Shown here: positions 35,977-43,874 of the stretch, one piece after another | Position numbering within the stretch: position 1 is the stretch's first letter | How the letters are laid out: each line of letters opens with the position of its first letter | DNA from: an uncultured Hyphomonadaceae bacterium | Lineage (GTDB): Bacteria > Pseudomonadota > Alphaproteobacteria > Caulobacterales > Hyphomonadaceae | Length of the DNA: 64,000 nucleotides | Direction of reading: 5' to 3' | Assembly: GCA_938084575.1 (NCBI GenBank) | Contig: CALKFG010000003.1 | Coordinates: forward strand, 1-64,000 | Position numbers and translations under genes: made by a program | Notes under the pieces: model-generated | What the model saw: the letters and a program-made list of their open reading frames with translations, nothing else | Database searches by the model: none | What the model was told of the DNA's origin: nothing

Positions 35977-38651
35977 GCGATATTCCTGGTCTGCAGCGGG
36001 CCGTCCGATCGACAATGCGGCAGCTTGGCCTGATGGCGGCTTGGCGGGGCTTCTGGCCCGTTCTGGCTCTTTGCGCGCTTTATCTGGGACTGGCGTTGTC
36101 CGGCTGGTTGCTGCAGATTACGGCACCATTCGCCGCCATGATGGGGCTGATTTTCTGGGCAGGCTTCGTGATCATGGTGCTGCACGGCTGGCGCAGGTAC
36201 CGTCCGGTATCGCTTGCCCAAGGCTTAGATGCGCTCGACCAGCAATCTGAACTTCGTCCTTTACAGGGCCTGCGGGATCGGTCGGTTCTGGTTCAGCCGG
36301 ATGCACTTGCACTCTGGCAGGCGCATCAAATCCGATTGGAGGCGGCGGCCCGACGGTTGCGTGCTCCGTCATTCCTGGCGGCCTGGCGTCAGGTTGATCC
36401 CTTTTGTCTTGGGGGGCTGGTTCCGATTTTTTTGATCGGTCTCGCTGCCGTTAATCTGTCTTCCGCCCCAGACAGGTTGCGGGCCGCGCTGGCCCCGGAT
36501 TATGGCAGCCTTTTCGGGGCCCAAACACTCCGTGTTGAGGCCTGGATTTCGCCTCCGGAGCATACCGGCAGAGCGCCGGTTTTCCTGACCGACCAAGACG
36601 GACCCGTTCGTGTTCCGGCGGGGGCAATGATTACGGTGAGGGCGCAGGCGCCGGGGCGTCCGAAATTGCGCATCAGGTCGGCGTTGCAGCGGCGGCTGCT
36701 TCCATTCCAGACAACACCGGACGGCGCTTATGAGGTGCGCACTGAACTCAACTCCGACGCGGATGTCTCGGTGATGTTCTGGGGGCGGCGTCAATCATGG
36801 ACCCTTCTCACGGCGCCGGATCTGGCGCCAGATGTGCAGTTCGTCTCATTGCCCGTACTGGGCGACGGGGATCGAACCGATTTCGAATGGACCCTGAGTG
36901 ATGATTATGGCGTGGCATCTTTGGAGCTGGTCATACAGCCTCCCGGGGATGGCGCCGCGGTCGATATCGTGCGGGTTGATATGGGGCAGACGGCGCCGCG
37001 CGAGGCGCAGCAGGCTTCATCACTTGATCTGACCCGGCAACGCTGGGCGGGCGCGCGGGTGTCGGTATTTCTGCGCGCCACTGATGGGGCTGGCCAGGTG
37101 GGCGAGAGTGGGCGCCATGAGCTGATTCTGCCTGAAAAGCTTTTGCTGCAGCCGCTCGCGCGGGCGATACAGGATGTGCGTGTCACCGTGCTGCGAGAGC
37201 CCGACGCATATGGCGATACGGCGTCAAATGCGGACGCGCTGTTGGCGGGTCAGCTGTTCACCTCAGCGACGCGACGGCTTGCGGCAGCGCCCCGGGGCCT
37301 TCAGCGTGCTGGCTTGATGTTGGAGGCCATAACCTATGGGGATGCGATCTATTTTCAGGATGTTATGATGTATGCCGGGCTGCGGTCGGCGCAGCGGACG
37401 TTGCAGGCGGCGACCGGGATGACGGAGGCCCGCGAGGTGGCCCCGCTCTTGTGGGCGCTGGCCTTGCGGGCCGAATACGGATCTGCAGCTGACGCGCTTG
37501 CCGCCCTTCAGGCGGCGCGGGCCGCACTCGAGGAAGCGCTGCGGGATGGCGCCAGCGAAGAAGAGATTCGGCGGCGCATGGAGGCCTTCAAGGACGCCGC
37601 GCAGCGCTATGTCGCGGCCCGCATGGCCGAGGCGATGGCGCGAGGCATGCCCTCAGCGCCCAGCACGGCGGACAGCGCCCTCGGCGGCGGCCCCGGCCTC
37701 GGCGGGCAGGACGTGGCCGACATGCTGGATGCGCTGGAGGATTTGACAGAGACCGGCGCGGCCGATCAGGCACGACAATTGCTGGCGGATATTTCCAACC
37801 TTCTGGAAAACCTTGAATTTCAACAGGGTAGCGGCGGGGGTGACGGGTTTCCGGGCGAGCCGGGCGAAACCGATGGCGATGCGGATGAGGATATGCCCGA
37901 GGAAGAAAGGGCCCTCACCGACACGATGCGGGAGCTTCTCGACCTGCTGCGCGAGCAGCGCGAGCTGAACGATGACACCCTGGCCGAACAGCGCGGGGAG
38001 GGCCCTTCAGCCCAGGACATGCCCGAGGGCGGTGAGGGACAGACGCCGACTCTGTCCGGTCCTCAGGGGGAAGACGATGGCGGTGCATCCGGCGCCCAGG
38101 CGGATTCCGGAGAGACCGGAGACGGCACCGGGACGCCATCCGCGGCGCCGGGCGCAGAGGCCAATGCCGGAGGAGGTCGCGACGGGCTGGTTGACCGCCA
38201 GGACAGGCTGGGTGACCGGGTCGGTGCCCTTGGCGACCGTCTCGCCGATGGGCCGGACGGGCAGGGCCTCGACAATCAGACTCTGCGCGCGATCGAACGG
38301 GCACAGCGCCGGGCCGGCGAGGCGCTCGAGGATGGCAATGGGCTGCGCGCGCTGCGCAATCAGGAGCAGGCGACTCAGCAGCTGCGGGAACTGGCCGAAG
38401 GCCTGGCCGATCAGCTGGATGCCCTGCAGGCCGATCGCACCGGAACACCGCCCGAGGGCGAGCCCGGCATGGCGGCGCCGTTCGGCATGTCGTCAAGCGC
38501 CGGCATCGATGACTCCAATTCGGTTGATATTCCCAGCCAGACAGAACGTCAGCGGGCCCGCGACATCCTCGATGAACTTCGCCGTCGATTTGATGACAGT
38601 GACGATGAGGATGAACGCAACTACCTCGAACGGCTGCTCGACCGATTCTGA
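35964..38651 (+). CDS. DUF4175 family large membrane protein
   Basis: The 895-residue protein matches the alphaproteobacterial DUF4175 family seen downstream of lysA. Two or three helices lie at the N-terminus (WPVLALCALYLGLALSGWLL, AMMGLIFWAGFVIMVLHGW, a third near 155), followed by a beta-rich DYGVASLELVIQPPG domain. Then comes a helical region and an acidic, Gly/Glu/Gln-rich segment (about 625-770), ending in conserved ERQRARDILDELRRR. The function is unknown. A TTG at 35964, overlapping lysA by 13 bases, is taken as start; ATG 36015 is the alternative. GC content rises within the gene. Confidence 0.82.
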   Translation: MAELSDIPGLQRAVRSTMRQLGLMAAWRGFWPVLALCALYLGLALSGWLLQITAPFAAMMGLIFWAGFVIMVLHGWRRYRPVSLAQGLDALDQQSELRPLQGLRDRSVLVQPDALALWQAHQIRLEAAARRLRAPSFLAAWRQVDPFCLGGLVPIFLIGLAAVNLSSAPDRLRAALAPDYGSLFGAQTLRVEAWISPPEHTGRAPVFLTDQDGPVRVPAGAMITVRAQAPGRPKLRIRSALQRRLLPFQTTPDGAYEVRTELNSDADVSVMFWGRRQSWTLLTAPDLAPDVQFVSLPVLGDGDRTDFEWTLSDDYGVASLELVIQPPGDGAAVDIVRVDMGQTAPREAQQASSLDLTRQRWAGARVSVFLRATDGAGQVGESGRHELILPEKLLLQPLARAIQDVRVTVLREPDAYGDTASNADALLAGQLFTSATRRLAAAPRGLQRAGLMLEAITYGDAIYFQDVMMYAGLRSAQRTLQAATGMTEAREVAPLLWALALRAEYGSAADALAALQAARAALEEALRDGASEEEIRRRMEAFKDAAQRYVAARMAEAMARGMPSAPSTADSALGGGPGLGGQDVADMLDALEDLTETGAADQARQLLADISNLLENLEFQQGSGGGDGFPGEPGETDGDADEDMPEEERALTDTMRELLDLLREQRELNDDTLAEQRGEGPSAQDMPEGGEGQTPTLSGPQGEDDGGASGAQADSGETGDGTGTPSAAPGAEANAGGGRDGLVDRQDRLGDRVGALGDRLADGPDGQGLDNQTLRAIERAQRRAGEALEDGNGLRALRNQEQATQQLRELAEGLADQLDALQADRTGTPPEGEPGMAAPFGMSSSAGIDDSNSVDIPSQTERQRARDILDELRRRFDDSDDEDERNYLERLLDRF

Positions 38652-38685
38652 CCCGGTCACCGCATCCCGATGCATCGCAGCCACA

Positions 38686-38790
38686 CCGCGGATCAGGACA
38701 GGCCGGATAAAGATTGGCCGGATCAGGACCGGCTGGGTACAGATTGGCCGGATAGAGACAGGCCGGACAGAGACAGGCCGGATCCAGACC
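38686..38790. repeat. 15-bp minisatellite (consensus GGCCGGATNNAGACN), about 7 units
   Basis: Units start at 38701, 38716, 38731, 38746, 38761 and 38776, plus a diverged one at 38686. The consensus GGCCGGAT-xx-AGAxx varies at 3-5 positions per unit. It lies wholly between the DUF4175 stop and the end of the methyltransferase-like gene. A reading frame through it encodes (R/W)PD(R/K/Q)D pentads, but no start or family suggests translation. Confidence 0.85.
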
Positions 38791-38792
38791 GG

Positions 38793-38808
38793 CCGGGCAT
38801 TCGCCCGG
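38793..38808. terminator. GC-rich hairpin between convergent genes
   Basis: CCGGGC-ATTC-GCCCGG is a perfect 6-bp stem with a 4-base loop, directly after the minisatellite and 42 bases from the end of the convergent gene at 38850. It may stop transcripts from both sides. No T-run follows, so any termination would be weak or Rho-aided. Confidence 0.35.
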
Positions 38809-38849
38809 ACCGGGCACGCGCGGCCGTCTGGCCCGGCCAGCCCCCAGGC

Positions 38850-39791
38850 CTAGGCCGGATCTGCCTCAGCCCCGGCGTCCGGATCTGTCCCGGCGGCGAC
38901 CGGCTTGACGAATTTCAGGGTCATGCGGTCGCTCTCGCCAATCGCCTGGTACACAGCCGGATCAAAGCCGTCCGGTGTCTCGCCCGCAGAGGTCGTGGAG
39001 CGGCTGACAGGCGGCAGGCTCCAGACCCCGAAGGGATGGTCGGCAGTGTCGTTTGGATTGGCGTTGATCTCGGCGCCGGCGACAAATTCAAAGCCGGCCG
39101 CCGCCGCCAGTGCCTTGACCATGTCCTCGTGGACATAGCCGCTGGTGGCGCGCGGATCCTGCTCGGCATTTGACGGCAGGCGGTGCTCGACGACGCCAAG
39201 CACACCGCCTGGCTTCAGGGCATCATAGGCCTGCTCGAAAAAGGTCATGGCAAAATCCCGCGCCATCCAGTTGTGCACATTGCGAAACGTCAGAACCGCA
39301 TCGACGCTGCCCGGTTCGACCAAGCGCCCGTCTTCGGCCGGAAACCGGCTGCGGCCGATGGAGCCGTACAGTGCCTCATCTGCATAAGTGGCATAATAAT
39401 CTTCAATGATGCCCTCAAGCCGGGTCCGGCGGTCGCCCTCGGCCGTCGTCAGGCTCCAATGGCTGGCAATCAGCTGGCCCCCGCCGCTGGCCAGATAGGG
39501 CGCGAGAATGTTCGAATACCAGCCCCCGCCGGGCCAGATTTCGATCACCTTATCGTCGGCTTCAATGCCAAAAAATGCCAGGGTTTCGGCCGGGTTGCGA
39601 TACATGTCGCGGGCCTTTTCGGCCTCTGAGCGCCACGGACCCTCCAGCACCGCTTCGAGTGTCAGGGGCTGAGCTGCCGGCGTGCTGGCCGCGTCCATGG
39701 GGGCGGGACCGGACGGTGCGGGCGTCTCGGCGGCCGGGCTGCAAGAGACCAGGGCAAGACTGAGAAGGGGGGCAAACCAGAGGTGGGGCAT
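38850..39791 (-). CDS. Methyltransferase-like lipoprotein (predicted exported)
   Basis: The 313-residue protein begins with a lipoprotein signal (FAPLLSLALVSC) and a Pro/Ala linker. The rest is a class I methyltransferase fold of the predicted-methyltransferase family COG4798: AEKARDMYRNPAETLAFFGI, motif I as VIEIWPGGGWYSNILAPYL, VDAVLTFRNVHNWMA, and YDALKPGGVLGVVEHRLP. Export is odd for an S-adenosylmethionine enzyme, since SAM is cytoplasmic; either another ligand is used or catalysis is lost. The family commonly has signal peptides. Divergent from hsp20. Confidence 0.83.
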   Translation of the reverse strand: MPHLWFAPLLSLALVSCSPAAETPAPSGPAPMDAASTPAAQPLTLEAVLEGPWRSEAEKARDMYRNPAETLAFFGIEADDKVIEIWPGGGWYSNILAPYLASGGGQLIASHWSLTTAEGDRRTRLEGIIEDYYATYADEALYGSIGRSRFPAEDGRLVEPGSVDAVLTFRNVHNWMARDFAMTFFEQAYDALKPGGVLGVVEHRLPSNAEQDPRATSGYVHEDMVKALAAAAGFEFVAGAEINANPNDTADHPFGVWSLPPVSRSTTSAGETPDGFDPAVYQAIGESDRMTLKFVKPVAAGTDPDAGAEADPA

Positions 39792-39932
39792 CGGCGCGTC
39801 TCCATGAAAGGGGCTTGAAACAGGGTAAGGGACAACACACCTATCGTGTGTGATCGCGCTGGATAGCAGGCGATCACCGGAAAGTCATCCCGGCGCCACT
39901 TCTGGGTCGGTCCAGCCTTTCCGATTTCCACC

Positions 39933-39978
39933 GGGTGCCCGCCAGTGTTGCGGCGCCCCAGTTGCTAAAAGAGGACTG
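39933..39978 (+). promoter_or_regulatory. Probable ROSE-type RNA thermometer upstream of hsp20
   Basis: Two adjacent hairpins occupy the leader. The first (39933-39958) pairs GGGTGCC with GGCGCCC, extended by CGC/GCG. The second (39959-39978) masks the ribosome site: CAGT-TGCT pairs with AGGA-CTG around loop AAAAG, so TTGCT faces AGGA with one unpaired G, the diagnostic ROSE arrangement. AGGA (39972-39975) is spaced 8 bases from the ATG at 39984. ROSE elements control small heat-shock genes in rhizobia and relatives by melting at high temperature. Confidence 0.65.
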
Positions 39979-39983
39979 AGACT

Positions 39984-40469
39984 ATGAGCACGATTGATTT
40001 AACCCCCCTGTACCGCACCATGGTTGGTTTCGACCGCATGGCCAATATGATTGACAGCGCCAGCCGACTGGACGGCGCGCAAGGCTATCCGCCTTACAAT
40101 ATTGAGCGTGTCGGTGATGACCAGTTTGCCATCGAGATCGCCGTTGCCGGCTTTGGTGAAGATGATCTGGAAATTGAAACCAAGGACGGGCTTCTGACGG
40201 TTGCCGGCCGCAAAGGCGATCCCGAGGCCAATAGCGAGCGCGAATTCCTGCACAGGGGCATCGCGGAACGCGGCTTCCTGCGGCGGTTCCAGCTTGCCGA
40301 CCATGTCGTTGTGACCGGGGCGGAGCTGCGTAACGGCCTGTTGCGGGTGGAGTTGCTGCGCGAGCTGCCGGAAGCCAAGAAGCCGCGCAAGATTGCGATC
40401 GGTCAGGCCTCGGCCCAAAAAGGCACCAAGCCGAAACTGATCGAAGACGGCGACAAGTCCGCGGCCTGA
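39984..40469 (+). CDS. Small heat-shock protein, Hsp20/IbpA type
   Basis: The 161-residue alpha-crystallin chaperone has the alphaproteobacterial class A opening DLTPLYRTMVGFDRMANMID, then PPYNIERVGDDQFAIEIAVA, the alpha-crystallin domain (ETKDGLLTVAGRKG), GIAERGFLRRFQLADHV and LRNGLLRVELLRELPEAKKP. The class A I-x-I-type tail is replaced by KPRKIAIGQA. It holds unfolding proteins for DnaK/ClpB. The leader carries a ROSE-like thermometer; a bidirectional hairpin follows the stop. Confidence 0.95.
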   Translation: MSTIDLTPLYRTMVGFDRMANMIDSASRLDGAQGYPPYNIERVGDDQFAIEIAVAGFGEDDLEIETKDGLLTVAGRKGDPEANSEREFLHRGIAERGFLRRFQLADHVVVTGAELRNGLLRVELLRELPEAKKPRKIAIGQASAQKGTKPKLIEDGDKSAA

Positions 40470-40500
40470 TGGCCTGACCCCGCTTCAGGACACACAGGGT

Positions 40501-40524
40501 GACCCCGGGTTCAAATCCGGGGTC
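40501..40524. terminator. Bidirectional hairpin after hsp20
   Basis: GACCCCGG-GTTCAAAT-CCGGGGTC is a perfect 8-bp stem between convergent hsp20 and the glycosyltransferase gene, 5 bases before the latter's end. No T-run follows (GCTTTC). The loop happens to read like a tRNA T-loop (TTCAAAT), but no surrounding cloverleaf can be folded. Confidence 0.5.
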
Positions 40525-40528
40525 GCTT

Positions 40529-41677
40529 TCATCCGGCAAGGCCGAGCAGGTGGGCTTCCAGCCGGCTGCTCTGGGTCTGCAGGTTGAAGTCCCGCAGCGC
40601 CAGATTTCGCCCGGCGGCCCCCATGGCGGCCGTCAGGTCCGGGTCCCTCAGCAGGCGGCCAAGGCGGTCGGCAAGGGCGGCATCGTCCCCTTCATCCACC
40701 AGATAGCCGGTTTCGCCATCCCGGACGCATTCGGGAATACCGGCATGGCGGGTCGCCGCCAGCGCACAGCCCGCCAACATGGCTTCAATACAGACCAGAG
40801 GCAGACCCTCCGCATCCCCGGACCGCGCCCGTCTGGACGGAACACAGGCAATCGCGGCTTCCGCCCAGTGGTGCCTCATCTGATCGGCCGGGACCCAGCC
40901 CGGCAGTTCGGCCCGGATTCCCGCGGCCTCCAGCCGTGCCACCAGGGCCGGCTTCAACCCGCCATCGCCGATCAGGCGGACGGTCCAGCCCTGCAGGGCC
41001 TCGGGCAGGCGGGCCAGAGCGGCGATCAGCGTGTCGATGCCTTTTTTCTCGGTCCAGCGGCCGGCAAAGACCAGCAGCCGCGATTTGGGGCCGGGCTCAA
41101 ACACCTTTGGATCCGCGGTGTTGTGATGCACCACCATTTTGGCCTCGGGTGCGCCGCGCGCCGCCAGTTCCCGGCGAATGAAATCCGAGCAGGGCAGGAT
41201 CAGCTCCGCATCCCGCCACAGCCGGGCGCGGCGGCGATTATAGACCCTCAGCCAGGACCGCCGCGTATTTGCCGTCTTGGTGGCATCGCCGCCATAATAG
41301 GTCACCGCCAGAGGCAGCCCCAGCGCCCGCGCCAGGGGCAGAGCATAGGCGCCGGACTTGCCGAAACTGGCATGCAGTGCCACCGGGGACAATGCCGCCA
41401 GCCGCGACCTTAGTCGGGCGGAGACCAGCCCGGCCTGCTTGAAACCGGCCTCGCCCAGTGGGCCATGCAGCGGGCCGAGCGGGATCACCTCGGCGCCCTC
41501 TGGCACCGGGCCTTTCAGGTCATGCCCGATATAGACCGGCCTCAGCCGGCTGAAATTGCTGTAGCCCCGCGGGATGAAACTTTCAGACGGGGTGAACAGC
41601 TTGTCACAATAAGCCAGAACAGTGCGGGGTTCAGTCAAAGACAACGACCTGTCGGGCGACGCTGGCCTTATTGTCAT
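40529..41677 (-). CDS. Glycosyltransferase family 4 (group 1 type)
   Basis: The 382-residue GT-B glycosyltransferase carries the C-terminal donor-binding half: LVFAGRWTEKKGIDTLIAAL, GWTVRLIGDGGLKPALVARL, ELPGWVPADQMRHHWAEAAI and the E-x7-E-like DAEGLPLVCIEAMLAGCAL. The N-terminal half has TVLAYCDKLFTPSESFIPRG and LHASFGKSGAYALPLARALG. ATG 41677 lies inside the end of the upstream dehydrogenase frame (47-base overlap); a later TTG near 41645 would shorten it. The acceptor is unknown; probably a cell-surface glycan. Confidence 0.87.
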   Translation of the reverse strand: MTIRPASPDRSLSLTEPRTVLAYCDKLFTPSESFIPRGYSNFSRLRPVYIGHDLKGPVPEGAEVIPLGPLHGPLGEAGFKQAGLVSARLRSRLAALSPVALHASFGKSGAYALPLARALGLPLAVTYYGGDATKTANTRRSWLRVYNRRRARLWRDAELILPCSDFIRRELAARGAPEAKMVVHHNTADPKVFEPGPKSRLLVFAGRWTEKKGIDTLIAALARLPEALQGWTVRLIGDGGLKPALVARLEAAGIRAELPGWVPADQMRHHWAEAAIACVPSRRARSGDAEGLPLVCIEAMLAGCALAATRHAGIPECVRDGETGYLVDEGDDAALADRLGRLLRDPDLTAAMGAAGRNLALRDFNLQTQSSRLEAHLLGLAG

Positions 41678-42731
41678 GCAGATTCTGCATTGCCGCGGTG
41701 AGACCATCGAGGCCGATACGGTCCGAGACCAGATCGTCCAGTTTCAGCCGGCCCTGCTTGTACAGCTCGATCAGGCGGGGGAAGTCGATCCGGAACCGGT
41801 TGGAGCCCATCAGCGCGCCCTGCAGGCGTTTTTCCTGCACCATCATGCCAATGCCCGGGACCTCGATATTCACACCCGGCGCGATCATGCCGATAATGGT
41901 CGCCACCCCGCGGGGGCGGAGCATGGCAAAGGCCTGTTCAGCCGTTTGCTTCAGACCGATGGCTTCGAAGGCATAATGCACCCCGCCACCGGTCATCTCC
42001 TGGATCTGGGCGACCGGGTCGCCCTGGTTCGGATTAACCGTGTCTGTGGCGCCGAATTTGCGGGCCATGTCGAGCTTCTCATCGGCAAGGTCGACGGCGA
42101 TGATCCGGGAGGCGCCGGCAATGGCTGCGCCATTAATCGTCGACAGACCCACGCCGCCGCATCCGATCACAGCCACTGTTGATCCCGGTTCGACCGCAGC
42201 GGAATGAAACACCGACCCGACCCCTGTAATCACCCCGCAGCCGATCAGACAGGCCCTGTCCATGGGCATTTCCGGGTCAATTTTGCACAGCGTGTTTTCA
42301 TGAACCAGCATCTGCTCGGCAAAGGCCGACAATTGCAGGTATTGCTTCATGGGGGCACCGTTCAGGGCGAGGCGCGGGACGTCGTCCGTGTCGCGCTGGA
42401 ACTGGTCTCCATGGCGGGTATGGCAGACCGACATGTGGCCGCTGAGACAATATTCGCAGGTCCCGCAAAACGGCGACAGGATCGAGATGACATGGTCGCC
42501 CGGCTTCACATGACTGACCATGGAGCCGACCTGTTCGACCACGCCGGCGGCTTCATGGCCGAGGATTACAGGGGCCTCGACCGGGAAGGCGCCCGACCAG
42601 AAATGGACGTCCGAATGGCAGACGCCGGAGGCCTTGATGCGGACAAGAACCTCGCGTGGCCCCGGTTTTGAAATCGCAACTTCCTCGATCGAGAATGGCG
42701 CCATCGGCGCGCGCATAACAGCAGCTTTCAT
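41631..42731 (-). CDS. Zinc-dependent alcohol dehydrogenase (class III-like MDR)
   Basis: The 366-residue medium-chain dehydrogenase has catalytic zinc motifs ASGVCHSDVHFW (Cys, His) and GHEAAGVVEQVGS (Glu). The structural-zinc loop is CGTCEYCLSGHMSVC, and the NAD-binding VAVIGCGGVGLSTINGAAIAG. It most resembles the Zn-dependent alcohol/NDMA-linked and formaldehyde dehydrogenase branch. The real substrate is not deducible. The glycosyltransferase gene overlaps its 3' end. Divergent from a GST gene. Confidence 0.88.
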   Translation of the reverse strand: MKAAVMRAPMAPFSIEEVAISKPGPREVLVRIKASGVCHSDVHFWSGAFPVEAPVILGHEAAGVVEQVGSMVSHVKPGDHVISILSPFCGTCEYCLSGHMSVCHTRHGDQFQRDTDDVPRLALNGAPMKQYLQLSAFAEQMLVHENTLCKIDPEMPMDRACLIGCGVITGVGSVFHSAAVEPGSTVAVIGCGGVGLSTINGAAIAGASRIIAVDLADEKLDMARKFGATDTVNPNQGDPVAQIQEMTGGGVHYAFEAIGLKQTAEQAFAMLRPRGVATIIGMIAPGVNIEVPGIGMMVQEKRLQGALMGSNRFRIDFPRLIELYKQGRLKLDDLVSDRIGLDGLTAAMQNLHDNKASVARQVVVFD

Positions 42732-42877
42732 GGTCTCTCCCTTTTTTTCCAGTCAAACCGGATAGACGCGAAAAACAAGGCTCTTCTGCACCATCGCATG
42801 ACCGACCGAGCAGCAGGGCTTGGCAGGCCGGACGGGTTGGCTTAGACGCAGGCTCTGGCAAAAAGAAAGAGTCCGTC

Positions 42878-43870
42878 ATGCCGTCCTATCGTCTTTTTGG
42901 GGCTGAAACGTCTCCCTATTCGGTAAAGGTTCGCGCGTTTCTGCAATATAAGGGCGCTGACTTTGAATGGGTTGGCCGGTCGGCAAAGACCGAGGAAGCT
43001 TTTCAGGCCGCGGCCAGCGTGCCGACCCTGCCGCTTCTGGTGTCACCGGATCAGAGCCGGAACCAGGATTCGACCAGCATACTGGCCGGTCTTGAGGCCG
43101 ACATTGCCGAGCCTGCTGCCACCCCCGGTGACCCGGCCTGCGCCAGCCTCGCTCTGTTGCTGGAAGATTATGCCGATGAGTGGCTGAACAAGCTGATGGT
43201 GTTCCAGCGCTGGGGCCAGAAACCTGACCGTGAGCTGGCCGGCGATCGCACCATGGCTGAGCTGCTGGATGGAGAGCTGCCGCGCGCGAAGAAAAAGACG
43301 CGCGACCAGATCGTCAAGCGGATGCGGGACGCCCTTCCGCTGGTCGGGATCGAAAAGAAGAATGAAAAGGTGCTCAAGCCCGGATTTCAGCGGGTCTTCA
43401 CCCTGCTGGACGCGCATCTTGCGACAACGCCCTTCCTGTTCGGCGGGCGCCCGTCCGTCGCCGACTTCGCGCTTGCCGCCCAGGTGTCCCAGATGATGAT
43501 GGATCCGACCCCGGCCGCCTGGCTGCGGGAGACGTCAGCAAACGTGGTGGCCTGGTGTGCCGCCATGGACGCGCCGACGGCCGAGGGGGACTTCCGGTCG
43601 CTGGATGTCCTGTCCCCGACTCTGCTGCCGCTGGTTCGCGACGAGATCGCCCAGACCTACCTGCCCTGGGCCATGGCCAATCTGGCGGCGGCAGAAGCGG
43701 ACGAGGAGCGTGTCGCTCTTAAGATCGACCAGAAGGCGTATGAGCAGGTCACGCAGCATCATGCCGCGCGCTCCTTCCGGTCTGTCCGCGACAGCCTTGT
43801 GACGGAAAAGGACGCGCCGGGCCTGGCGGAATTCCTTGAGCAGGCCGGCGCAGGCCACCTGATCGGCTAG
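42878..43870 (+). CDS. Glutathione S-transferase family protein
   Basis: The 330-residue protein begins with a thioredoxin-like GST N-domain (YRLFGAETSPYSVKVRAFLQ, YKGADFEWVGR), whose SPYS is the usual glutathione-site region. The C-terminal part has the all-alpha GST-C features (FLFGGRPSVADFALAAQVSQ). At 330 residues it is about 100 longer than classical GSTs; the additional C-terminal helices (LVRDEIAQTYLPWAMANLAA) have no clear assignment. The role may be detoxification or glutathione transfer. Convergent with rimM, 4 bases apart. Confidence 0.85.
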   Translation: MPSYRLFGAETSPYSVKVRAFLQYKGADFEWVGRSAKTEEAFQAAASVPTLPLLVSPDQSRNQDSTSILAGLEADIAEPAATPGDPACASLALLLEDYADEWLNKLMVFQRWGQKPDRELAGDRTMAELLDGELPRAKKKTRDQIVKRMRDALPLVGIEKKNEKVLKPGFQRVFTLLDAHLATTPFLFGGRPSVADFALAAQVSQMMMDPTPAAWLRETSANVVAWCAAMDAPTAEGDFRSLDVLSPTLLPLVRDEIAQTYLPWAMANLAAAEADEERVALKIDQKAYEQVTQHHAARSFRSVRDSLVTEKDAPGLAEFLEQAGAGHLIG

Positions 43871-43874
43871 CCGT

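Noticed and set aside
38686-38790. Repeat array considered as a CRISPR
   Set aside because: Units are 15 bp, contiguous and diverged, with no unique spacers and no cas genes.
37915-38853. Large overlapping frames on both strands (Pro/Arg/Cys-rich) inside the 3' half of DUF4175
   Set aside because: GC-rich coding DNA leaves shadow frames open; the DUF4175 frame alone shows family motifs and normal codon bias.
39814-39844. CTTGAAA...CCTAT as a heat-shock sigma-32 promoter of hsp20
   Set aside because: The gap between CTTG and CCTAT is 22 bases, longer than the 17-18 expected; the ROSE hairpin is the better-supported control.
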